Shown: positions 14,062 to 20,167 of the stretch, piece after piece
Position numbering within the stretch: position 1 is the stretch's first letter
Layout: the number at the start of each line of letters is the position of its first letter
Assembly (NCBI GenBank): GCA_900756575.1
Contig: CAAEKQ010000026.1
Span: 1-20,167, forward strand
Source of the DNA: an uncultured Oscillospiraceae bacterium
GTDB lineage: Bacteria; Bacillota; Clostridia; Oscillospirales; Oscillospiraceae
Length of the DNA stretch: 20,167 bases
Direction: 5' to 3'
Program-made: the position numbers and the translations under genes
The notes under the pieces: model-generated
Databases searched by the model: none
What the model was told of the DNA's origin: nothing
What the model saw: only the letters and a program-made list of their open reading frames with translations

Positions 14062-15534
14062 TTACCGATTTGCAATGGCCTCCAGATCACCGTCCGGAAT
14101 TTCCACTCTGCGTTTATCGAAAATCATGCAGAGGATAAACGTCACAACCGCCAGACCCCACTCAGGATAAACCGGGTTGGGGAACAGCGCCTTCAGCGGC
14201 GGGATCAGCATCCACAGCAGGAAGAACGCATAGCTGACAATCAGCAGGGCCGTACCGGTGCTCTTGCGCAGCGTCTTGGGGCAATAGATAATCGGAACAA
14301 AGATAAATGCAAAGGCCGGGGTAATGCAGATCATCGTCATGATAGTGGAGACGATGCCGCGCATAAAGAACGCCATCACCAGCGTGATAATCATTACAGC
14401 TACCAGTACAAATCTGGACTGCATGGCCTGCCGCTTCTCGGTCATTTCGCGGTTTTTGTTAAAGACATGGAGCACGTCATAAGAGATCAACTGGGTGCAG
14501 GTCATCAGCAGTGCCACACCGGTGGATACGTTGACCGCCCACAGGGCCGCCATGCCGAGGCCGGAGAAGACAGGGTTGACGGACAGCACCACCATGCTCA
14601 TCGCCTGGGTTTTAACTGCCAGATCCGGGAACTGTACCCGGGCAATCAGGCCGATGATCGTCGAAATAATCGTAATGGGCACCATCATCAGCGCACCGAT
14701 CACCAGGCCGTTCCGTGCTGCTTTTCCGTCCTTTGCCGCAAAGATCTGCTGGGTGTTGGACTGGGTGGTAAAGCGATTGGGGATCTCCGATGCGAAATAG
14801 CTGATAAAGGTCGCAAGCCCCAGGCCGCCGGTCACAGAGAGCCAGGGTGCGCCGCTGGTAGTGGGTTCCGGAATGGCGTTCACCTTGGTAATCAGGGAAT
14901 CCCAGCCACCCAGATTCACCAGCGCGGCAATGAGACATAGGGTCAGGCCGATATACATCACGATCATATTGACCACATTGGAAAGGCTTGCACCCATCAT
15001 ACCGCCCAGGGCCGCAATCACAAAGAACACCAGTGCGGTAATCACAACGCCCATATTATAGGTGATGTAATCCGGGAACATACTCGACAGCATGGCACCG
15101 CCACCCACAAACTGGAGCGCGGTAATTGCCATGGCGATCACCAGTCCGCCCAGGCTCAGCAGCCAGCGGGTAGTCTCACCGCAGTAGGCCTTTGCCATGG
15201 AGGGCATGGTGTTATAGGGCAGAGCACGCATCCGCTTGCCGCCGAATACGCCCAGAACAATCAGCGCCACCGCACCTGCAAAGCCTGCGCAGGCACCGGA
15301 AAGGCCCGCAGTCTGAACCTGCTCGGCAATACCGGTGGTATTGATGGAACCGATACCGGCGCCCGCCATCATAAAGGCAACCAGTACCGTGGGCAAGCTT
15401 TTGCTGGCCATCAGGAAGCTGCCGGTACCGCCCTGGGCCTCCATTTTCTTCTGACGCTTCTGCGCCCATGCCGATACGCCAAAGAGCAGTATCAAATAAA
15501 GCACAATGATAATGCTGGTGGTCAAAGTCTCCAT
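14062..15534 (-). CDS. Sodium:solute symporter family transporter
   Basis: The 490-aa integral membrane protein has about 13 hydrophobic segments spaced over its whole length, starting with an N-terminal helix (TTSIIIVLYLILLFGVSAWA). FLMASKSLPTVLVAFMMAGA, the GGxxGASLSNVVNMIVMY segment and NRFTTQSNTQQIFAAKDGKA fit the SSS (SLC5-like) family, which couples uptake of sugars, amino acids, carboxylates, nucleobases or vitamins to sodium. The substrate cannot be read. AAAGGAG lies 7 nt before the ATG. It is divergent from the isomerase-SufSE operon across 468 bp, which suggests a shared substrate (inference). A TATAGT at 15602-15597 could be its -10 box, but no -35 stands out. Confidence 0.88.
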   Translation of the reverse strand: METLTTSIIIVLYLILLFGVSAWAQKRQKKMEAQGGTGSFLMASKSLPTVLVAFMMAGAGIGSINTTGIAEQVQTAGLSGACAGFAGAVALIVLGVFGGKRMRALPYNTMPSMAKAYCGETTRWLLSLGGLVIAMAITALQFVGGGAMLSSMFPDYITYNMGVVITALVFFVIAALGGMMGASLSNVVNMIVMYIGLTLCLIAALVNLGGWDSLITKVNAIPEPTTSGAPWLSVTGGLGLATFISYFASEIPNRFTTQSNTQQIFAAKDGKAARNGLVIGALMMVPITIISTIIGLIARVQFPDLAVKTQAMSMVVLSVNPVFSGLGMAALWAVNVSTGVALLMTCTQLISYDVLHVFNKNREMTEKRQAMQSRFVLVAVMIITLVMAFFMRGIVSTIMTMICITPAFAFIFVPIIYCPKTLRKSTGTALLIVSYAFFLLWMLIPPLKALFPNPVYPEWGLAVVTFILCMIFDKRRVEIPDGDLEAIANR

Positions 15535-16002
15535 TTCTTTTCTCCTTTTCCGATAGAATTGGATGCCGCGATAGGCTTCATCCTTTGGTCGATACGACTA
15601 TATCACAGAAGCAGGGGCAGATTCTTTGTCGAAAAATCTAAAAATAAAATTAGAATATATGACAGAAATCCTGCGAATTCTGTTTTCCAACCAAAAACAT
15701 AGGAAAAGAGGCTATGGAAACGCAGGAATTCCCCTGTAGCATACTACAACGAAATGTCGTTTTTCATGGGATATTCTCTAATTCCCCATTTACAAGATAG
15801 GATGGCTTGGTAGTATATTGCACAAATTCTCCCCCGAATTGTTGATGTCCTGTTTTACAGAATCCATAAACCAATCCAGAAAGGTTTTCGGGGCCCCACA
15901 ATGACACAGCGGCCTGCGTTTCGCTATAATGGCCTCAGTCAATGAGTCCGGCAGCAGGATGACCGGACCGAAACCAACTGACAACGGAAAAGGAGAATTG
16001 TT
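15535..16002. other. Divergent control region between the symporter and the isomerase-like gene
   Basis: No gene lies here. It holds a tentative symporter -10 (15597-15602), a partial palindrome at 15620-15638, a pair of inverted 11-mers (GAAATCCTGCG at 15665-15675 and CGCAGGAATTC at 15721-15731, 10 of 11 matching), the promoter of the isomerase-like gene and a small leader hairpin (GTCCGG 15946-15951 with CCGGAC 15963-15968). The paired 11-mers are candidate regulator sites. Confidence 0.4.
15901..15930 (+). promoter_or_regulatory. Promoter of the isomerase-like operon
   Basis: ATGACA (15901-15906), an 18-bp spacer and perfect TATAAT (15925-15930) lie about 70 bp upstream of the start codon. 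Confidence 0.55.
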
Positions 16003-17544
16003 ATGATTAAGAAAGCCAGCGACGTAAAACTCAATGTTCTTCCCCTGCTGATCTCGGTCGAGCATCTTTATTACTATGAAGGCCCCTGCCGCTTTGGCAA
16101 AGGCGACGCCCTCCAGCCCGGCTATGACCGTCTGGCCAATGCCCAGAAGCAGGAGCAGTTCCTGGGACTTCTCAAGGATCATCTGCCGGAAGGCTGTGAG
16201 CTGATGGACCCCGTTACCCTCAGCCGTACCGACGACTGGGAGAATCCCGAAGCGCAGTGGGACGCCATCGCCCCCGCCGTTGCCGCCTGTGATATTATCG
16301 TTGCACAGACCGGCATTGCCTGTGACGACCGTGTGCTGGAATGTGCCGAGCGGTTCGGCAAGCCCATTACCGTCTCGCCTCTGTCCGGCTTCTCCGGCAC
16401 CATCGCAGTGGCCGGTATCACCAGCAAGCCCGGCAACTATGAAGTATTCGCCTGCTATAAGTGGGACGATCTCAAGTATCGCCTGAAGATTCTGCGCGCC
16501 CGGAAGGTCATTCGTTCGACTCGGATTCTCTGCGTCACCCGCTTCGGCTCCACCACCTCCTACAGCTCCGTGGACGCGTTCAACAGCTATGAGCATATCA
16601 CCAATCGTCTGGGCGTTCGCTTCCGGTTTATCAACATCCATGAGATGTTCGACCAGATGACCCCCGCCACCCCCGAGGGCAATCCCACCACTCCCGGCCG
16701 CAAGACCCCGGATCTCACCGAAGAAGATCTCAAGAAGGCCAATGAAGTGGTAGACGATCTGTGCGCCGGCGCCAAGGAAAATGCCATGACCCGGGAAAAG
16801 ATGCTCCCCTCCGCCATTGCCTTTGTAACCGTGCGGAAGAACATGGATCTTAAGGACTGCAACGGCTTTACCATGCCATGTCCTGACGCCTGCTCCACCC
16901 GCCGCCTGAATCAGGGCCAGTTTACCCTGTGCCTGACCCACTCCCTCAACATGGAGGAAGGCATCCCCTCCGCCTGCGAATACGATACCGATGCGGTTCT
17001 GTCCCAGCAGGCGCTGATTGCAGTTTCCGGCAAGCGGCCCTATATGGGCAACACCTGCCCGGTTCCCATGGAGAACGGCCATCTCACCACCGCCCGGTTC
17101 GGCACCACCCCCGAGCAGATTTCCATTCTGGAAGCCGAGAATCCCGAGAATCTTTACATGATGCAGCATTCCGTGGCTCATCGCCGCCTGCGCAATCCCG
17201 ACGAAAACGCCCCCTATGCCATCCGCAACTTTGCCTATGACCAGGGCTTCGGCGTTACCATCCGCTATGACTTCACCGCAGATAAGGGCCAGAAGATCAC
17301 CATGTGCCGCTTCTCTCCCGATGGCAGCAAGCTGTTTATCGGTTCCGGCGAGATCGTCATGGGCGGCGGCTACGAGGGCTATAACTGTAGCCAGCTGGTT
17401 TACTTCCGGGTGAAGGATCAGATGGACACCTGGACCAAGCAGTGCATGGCAGGCAACCACTGCACCATGGTTTACGGCGACTATGTACAGGAGCTGAAGG
17501 ATCTGGCCCTGTCTCTGGGCATCGAGCCTCTGGTGGCCGACTAA
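16003..17544 (+). CDS. L-fucose/L-arabinose isomerase-like protein
   Basis: The 513-aa protein resembles the L-fucose/L-arabinose isomerase family, metal-dependent aldose-ketose isomerases. The strongest block is GIPSACEYDTDAVLSQQALI (320-339) with GKRPYMGN, matching the family's metal-site region (Glu326, Asp328/Asp330). MAGNHCTMVYGDYVQELKDL near the end (482-501) supplies His486, the likely third ligand. The N-terminal half is less typical, and the CPDACSTRR segment (293-301) is cysteine-rich. The substrate may be a free sugar or a modified or sulfur-containing sugar; I cannot tell. AAGGAG lies 7 nt before the ATG. It heads an operon with an ACP-like protein, SufS and SufE and is divergent from the symporter, an unusual combination. 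Confidence 0.7.
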   Translation: MIKKASDVKLNVLPLLISVEHLYYYEGPCRFGKGDALQPGYDRLANAQKQEQFLGLLKDHLPEGCELMDPVTLSRTDDWENPEAQWDAIAPAVAACDIIVAQTGIACDDRVLECAERFGKPITVSPLSGFSGTIAVAGITSKPGNYEVFACYKWDDLKYRLKILRARKVIRSTRILCVTRFGSTTSYSSVDAFNSYEHITNRLGVRFRFINIHEMFDQMTPATPEGNPTTPGRKTPDLTEEDLKKANEVVDDLCAGAKENAMTREKMLPSAIAFVTVRKNMDLKDCNGFTMPCPDACSTRRLNQGQFTLCLTHSLNMEEGIPSACEYDTDAVLSQQALIAVSGKRPYMGNTCPVPMENGHLTTARFGTTPEQISILEAENPENLYMMQHSVAHRRLRNPDENAPYAIRNFAYDQGFGVTIRYDFTADKGQKITMCRFSPDGSKLFIGSGEIVMGGGYEGYNCSQLVYFRVKDQMDTWTKQCMAGNHCTMVYGDYVQELKDLALSLGIEPLVAD

Positions 17545-17545
17545 T

Positions 17546-17989
17546 ATGGAAAACCGCAGCGAGATTCGCCGTCGGCTGCTGCGGGCCAGAAAGGCTGCAA
17601 AAACCCATATGGATGCCATTTGCGGTATATCTCCGCTGACATATCCCCTCCTAAAGCAGGAACTCCGGCAGTTCATTCTGGCGAAGTTCCTGCTGGATGA
17701 GGAGGCGATCCCGGAGGACGCCAGCTTTGACGCTCTGGTGGAGAAAAGCCTTTCCCACAGCATGAAAATTGATCCGAGTCTGGTCGCCGAATTCGACACT
17801 GCGAAAAGCTGTGACGGTGCCACCTCTGCCATGGCGAAGAAGGTGCTGCTGTTTATGACCATAGAGCGGGAGCTTGATTTGCAGCTTCCTGCGTTGGAGA
17901 CAGCCAGGGTAAAAACTTTGGAGGACATCTCCCAAATGGTCTACAAAACCATGCAAAACACTCCGGCCTGGCAGTCCCGGATCGAATAA
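17546..17989 (+). CDS. Small protein with a possible acyl-carrier-protein-like domain
   Basis: This 147-aa protein starts 1 nt after the isomerase-like stop, so translation is probably coupled. The first 60 residues are basic then helical (MENRSEIRRRLLRARKAAKT). Residues about 90-137 look ACP-like: GATSAMAKKVLLFMTIEREL followed by DLQLPALETARVKTLEDIS, which resembles the helix II / helix III end of acyl or peptidyl carrier proteins, with Ser94 (or Thr93) as a possible phosphopantetheine site. The DSL motif itself is absent, so it may be a carrier-fold protein without the prosthetic group. I am sure it is a gene (position, ribosome site GGTGG, codon use like its neighbours) but not of the fold. 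SufS follows 61 bp later. Confidence 0.55.
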   Translation: MENRSEIRRRLLRARKAAKTHMDAICGISPLTYPLLKQELRQFILAKFLLDEEAIPEDASFDALVEKSLSHSMKIDPSLVAEFDTAKSCDGATSAMAKKVLLFMTIERELDLQLPALETARVKTLEDISQMVYKTMQNTPAWQSRIE

Positions 17990-18002
17990 CCAACAACGCT
18001 TT

Positions 18003-18026
18003 GGGCTGCTGCATCTGCGGCAGCCC
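18003..18026 (+). other. Intercistronic hairpin before the SufS gene
   Basis: GGGCTGC (18003-18009) pairs with GCAGCCC (18020-18026). Only a weak T-run (GATTTGA) follows, so it is more likely an RNA processing or stability element, or a leaky attenuator, than a full terminator. Confidence 0.4.
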
Positions 18027-18050
18027 GATTTGACCTTAGGAGGATGCGCT

Positions 18051-19298
18051 ATGACATGGGAGGAATGCCGCAGGGACGTTCCGATTTTGGAACAGAGAAT
18101 CGGAGCCTATCCCCTTTCTTATCTGGATAACGGTGCCACAACGCAGCTGCCGGAGCCGGTTCTGCGGGAAATGGAGCTGCAATATCACCGCTATGAGGCC
18201 AATGTACACCGCGGCATTCACTATCTCAGCGAGGAATCGACCCGCCGAATGGAAAATGCAAGAGAGGACGTTCGGCGGTTCCTGGGGGCCGCAAGCACGG
18301 ATGAGATTATCTTCACCAGCGGCTGTACGGCTGCCATCAATCTGGTGGCAAGAAGCCTGAGCTTTTCCGGACTGACCCCGGAGGATGAGATTCTGACCAC
18401 CCAAATGGAGCATCACTCCAACTTTCTCCCCTGGCAGGAGGCATGCCGCAGAACCGGAGCAGCCTTTCGTGTCGCGCCGGTTCTGCCCGACGGCAGACTG
18501 GATTTGGAAGCATTCTCCCAGATGCTCACCCAGCGAACCCGGCTGGTGGCAGTCACCTGGGTTTCCAATGTGACCGGCTGCGTCAACCCGGTCAAGGACA
18601 TCACTCAACTGGCGCATCAAACGGGCGCAATGGTGCTGGTGGATGCATCTCAGGCTATGCGCCATATAAAAATGGATGTGCGGTCATTGGACTGCGATTT
18701 TCTCTGCTTCTCCGGGCACAAAATGATGGGGCCAACCGGAACAGGCATTCTTTATGGCAAGCGATCCGTACTGGAGCAGCTGGAGCCGGAAACCTTTGGC
18801 GGCGGTATGGTGGATTTAGTAGGGGAAGAATCTTCTACCTATGACGAGCTTCCCTATCGGCTGGAGGCGGGCACCCCTAACATTGCCGGGAACATCGGGC
18901 TTGGCGCTGCGGTGCGGTATCTGGAATCCATCGGAATTGAGGCAATCTCCCAGCGGGAATCTCAGCTTTTAGAGCAAATACGCCGAATGCTGTCAGAACT
19001 GCCCCAGGTGCATTTGCTGGGCGCAGGAGAAATGGCAGGCTGCCTGAGCTTTTGCTTGGACGGATGCAGCTGCTATGATGCAGCCCGGCTGCTCAGTGAA
19101 CTGGGGGTTGCCGTGCGCTCCGGAACCCACTGCGCCCAGCCGTATCTTGCAGCGCTTGGTGTCAACGGTACCGTCCGGGTTTCTCCGGCGTTTTACAACA
19201 CAGAGGAAGATTTGGAGCGCTTCTTCTCCGCCATGCAGCGGATAACGGGGCTTTTGACCAAGCAGCGGCCTAATAGGAGGAGGCGAGGGCATGGCTGA
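18051..19298 (+). CDS. sufS: SufS-type cysteine desulfurase
   Basis: The 415-aa PLP enzyme of the group II (SufS/CsdA) type takes sulfur from cysteine as a persulfide and releases alanine. Seen: YLDNGATTQLP (24-34), EHHSNFLPW (120-128), VDASQ with Asp198, the Schiff-base Lys224 in SGHKMMGPTGTG, and the persulfide Cys361 in VRSGTHCAQP. The short Cys loop is typical of group II enzymes, which need SufE or SufU as acceptor. An upstream TTG at 18030 is in frame, but AGGAGG sits 8 nt before the ATG at 18051. The stop overlaps the sufE start by 8 nt. No sufBCD genes are in the window, so the pair may serve a purpose other than general Fe-S assembly. Confidence 0.93.
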   Translation: MTWEECRRDVPILEQRIGAYPLSYLDNGATTQLPEPVLREMELQYHRYEANVHRGIHYLSEESTRRMENAREDVRRFLGAASTDEIIFTSGCTAAINLVARSLSFSGLTPEDEILTTQMEHHSNFLPWQEACRRTGAAFRVAPVLPDGRLDLEAFSQMLTQRTRLVAVTWVSNVTGCVNPVKDITQLAHQTGAMVLVDASQAMRHIKMDVRSLDCDFLCFSGHKMMGPTGTGILYGKRSVLEQLEPETFGGGMVDLVGEESSTYDELPYRLEAGTPNIAGNIGLGAAVRYLESIGIEAISQRESQLLEQIRRMLSELPQVHLLGAGEMAGCLSFCLDGCSCYDAARLLSELGVAVRSGTHCAQPYLAALGVNGTVRVSPAFYNTEEDLERFFSAMQRITGLLTKQRPNRRRRGHG

Positions 19299-19734
19299 AT
19301 TGGAGCAGCGTCTTGGCAGTCTAAAGGAGGAGTTTTCCGAGCTGGAGGACGGCTTTGAGCGATATTCCTATCTGATGGAGCTGGGCAGCTATCTTCCACC
19401 CTATCCGGAAGAAAAAAGAACCCCCGACCATCTGGTGCGGGGATGTCAAAGTCAGGTATGGATTCACTGCTACACCAGAGACGGTCGCTTTTTCTTCGAC
19501 GCAGACAGCGATACATATATCATTAAGGGTGTGCTTTTGCTCTTGCAGGATTTGCTCTCGGATCTTCCGGCGCAGGAAGTCGCAAATGCAAACCTGGAGC
19601 TTATACAGGAGCTGGGACTGGAAAATGAGTTTTCGGATACCCGGCAAAAGGGTCTCCGTGCTGCGTTTGCAATGCTCACAAATGCGGCAAAAGCGGATTG
19701 CGCACTACTTGGCGCCAACAGCATATCTCCGTAG
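19291..19734 (+). CDS. sufE: SufE-family sulfur acceptor
   Basis: The 147-aa protein is a complete SufE. The acceptor Cys52 lies in VRGCQSQVW, the family signature; E. coli SufE uses Cys51. DTYIIKGVLLLLQDL (74-88) and LGLENEFSDTRQKGL (107-121) match the conserved second half. It accepts the persulfide from SufS Cys361 and boosts its turnover. Its start overlaps the sufS stop by 8 nt, with AGGAGGAGG upstream. A Clostridia cluster would more often use SufU or IscU, so SufE here is notable. A strong terminator follows 13 nt after the stop. Confidence 0.93.
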   Translation: MAELEQRLGSLKEEFSELEDGFERYSYLMELGSYLPPYPEEKRTPDHLVRGCQSQVWIHCYTRDGRFFFDADSDTYIIKGVLLLLQDLLSDLPAQEVANANLELIQELGLENEFSDTRQKGLRAAFAMLTNAAKADCALLGANSISP

Positions 19735-19747
19735 TCTTCGGTATTAC

Positions 19748-19793
19748 AAAAGCGCCGGAAACCATTGTACTTCAACGGTTTCCGGCGCTTTTT
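19748..19793 (+). terminator. Strong terminator of the isomerase-SufSE operon
   Basis: AAAAGCGCCGGAAACC (19748-19763) pairs perfectly with GGTTTCCGGCGCTTTT (19777-19792), 13-nt loop, with T-runs on both strands. It can stop transcription in both directions. Confidence 0.92.
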
Positions 19794-19904
19794 CCGCTCT
19801 ATGCTACCCCTTCTGTATCAAGTCTAATGTTGATACGTTCCTCTCTCCTTCTGCTGACCATGACCGTGATCATCGGCGCAGCACACAGCGCGAATAGTCC
19901 TTTC

Positions 19905-19941
19905 AAAAACAGGGCATCTCCTGTTGACCGGAGATGCCCTG
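19905..19941 (-). terminator. Orphan minus-strand terminator-like hairpin
   Basis: CAGGGCATCTCC (19910-19921) pairs perfectly with GGAGATGCCCTG (19930-19941). On the minus strand it is followed by TTTTTG, the terminator pattern, yet no minus-strand gene lies just upstream of it in this window. Confidence 0.5.
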
Positions 19942-20000
19942 CATCCTTGAGAGAAGGTTCGAGAAGTTGAAACTATTTCTTTAATTTCTGCATCAACGAA

Positions 20001-20029
20001 TTGCTTTTGAGAATGAAATCCAGTATAAT
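20001..20029 (+). promoter_or_regulatory. Promoter of the edge HTH gene
   Basis: TTGCTT (20001-20006), a 17-bp spacer and perfect TATAAT (20024-20029), about 45 bp upstream of the likely start. Confidence 0.65.
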
Positions 20030-20073
20030 ATTATAAGCGATGTTGAATACAAGCAAGCGAAAGGATGATTGCC

Positions 20074-20167
20074 GTGCGCATAAGCTATAAGAAACTATGG
20101 ATGCTTCTTCTGGAACGCGACATAAAGAAGGCTTCTCTACGACATGAAGTAGGGCTGTCTGCCGGAA
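20074..20167 (+). CDS. HTH (Cro/C1-type) DNA-binding protein, N-terminal part only
   Basis: The window cuts this gene after about 31 codons. The visible sequence, MRISYKKLWMLLLERDIKKA then SLRHEVGLSAG, matches the start of small Cro/C1-type regulators (SYxKLWxLLxDxxMxKxxLRxxxGxS), which are usually about 70 aa. The GTG at 20074 has AAAGG 9 nt upstream; an in-frame ATG at 20065 is too close to that site but cannot be excluded. Function beyond DNA binding is unknown. Confidence 0.7.
   Translation, partial: MRISYKKLWMLLLERDIKKASLRHEVGLSAG

Larger units (their letters stand above)
19735..20073. other. Gene-free stretch between sufE and the edge HTH gene
   Basis: It holds the operon terminator, a second perfect hairpin at 19910-19941 and the promoter of the HTH gene. 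Between 19794 and 19905, and between 19942 and 20000, I see no convincing gene. Confidence 0.5.

Noticed and set aside
15790..17928. 712-codon minus-strand open frame
   Set aside because: It is antisense to the isomerase-like and ACP-like genes, has no recognisable domain and is low-complexity Gly/Ala/His-rich, as expected opposite GC-rich codons.
19799..19906. TTG-started 35-codon minus-strand frame with a hydrophobic start, possible small toxin-like peptide
   Set aside because: The ribosome site is too far (11 nt) and sits in the hairpin stem, and no family is recognisable.
1..20167. CRISPR array, tRNA or rRNA genes, insertion sequence with transposase
   Set aside because: I looked for regular direct repeats, tRNA arm patterns and transposase motifs on both strands and found none.

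Overview
The window reads like a chromosome segment of a spore-forming, fairly GC-rich gut-type Clostridia, most likely the Oscillospiraceae/Ruminococcaceae group. Reasons: it encodes the sporulation regulator SpoVT, a lysine riboswitch with classical Gram-positive architecture, a short ferredoxin-thioredoxin-reductase-like protein next to thioredoxin, and strong AGGAGG-type ribosome binding sites throughout. The assignment to a family is inference; no rRNA or other phylogenetic marker is present.

Layout. (1) 26-2491: a hotdog-fold acyl dehydratase-like gene (-) divergent from an RpiR-type regulator (+), with a near-consensus promoter and a possible operator between them. (2) 2683-3204: a two-gene redox operon (-), an FTR-like protein followed by thioredoxin. 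(3) 3430-4338: a secreted alpha/beta hydrolase (+), ending in a two-way terminator shared with (4) spoVT (-, 4393-4932), which has a forespore-type promoter. (5) 5279-11965: one large lysine/diaminopimelate operon (-): promoter, lysine riboswitch with terminator, dapA, dapB, dapH, a previously unlisted 53-codon cysteine-containing small ORF, an aminotransferase (patA-like), an M20 deacetylase (dapL-like), a 167-bp palindromic repeat element, and lysC. This is the acetyl branch of DAP synthesis; asd, dapF and lysA are not in the window. (6) 12205-13806: a PucR-type regulator (+), followed by a second copy of the repeat element and a strong terminator. (7) 14062-15534: a sodium:solute symporter (-) divergent from (8) 16003-19734 (+): an L-fucose/L-arabinose-isomerase-like protein, a small acyl-carrier-protein-like protein, a SufS cysteine desulfurase and SufE, tightly packed and closed by a strong terminator. 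(9) The right edge cuts a small HTH gene that has its own good promoter.

The most interesting items are: the symporter / isomerase-like / ACP-like / SufS / SufE cluster, which couples a sugar-isomerase fold to a sulfur-transfer pair without SufBCD and which I cannot assign to a known pathway; the 53-codon ORF wedged with ATGA coupling inside the DAP operon; and two 167-168-bp hairpin elements with shared terminal inverted repeats that both begin at the TAA stop codon of the upstream gene, one of them interrupting the lysine operon before lysC. All calls come from reading the sequence; no database search was run.
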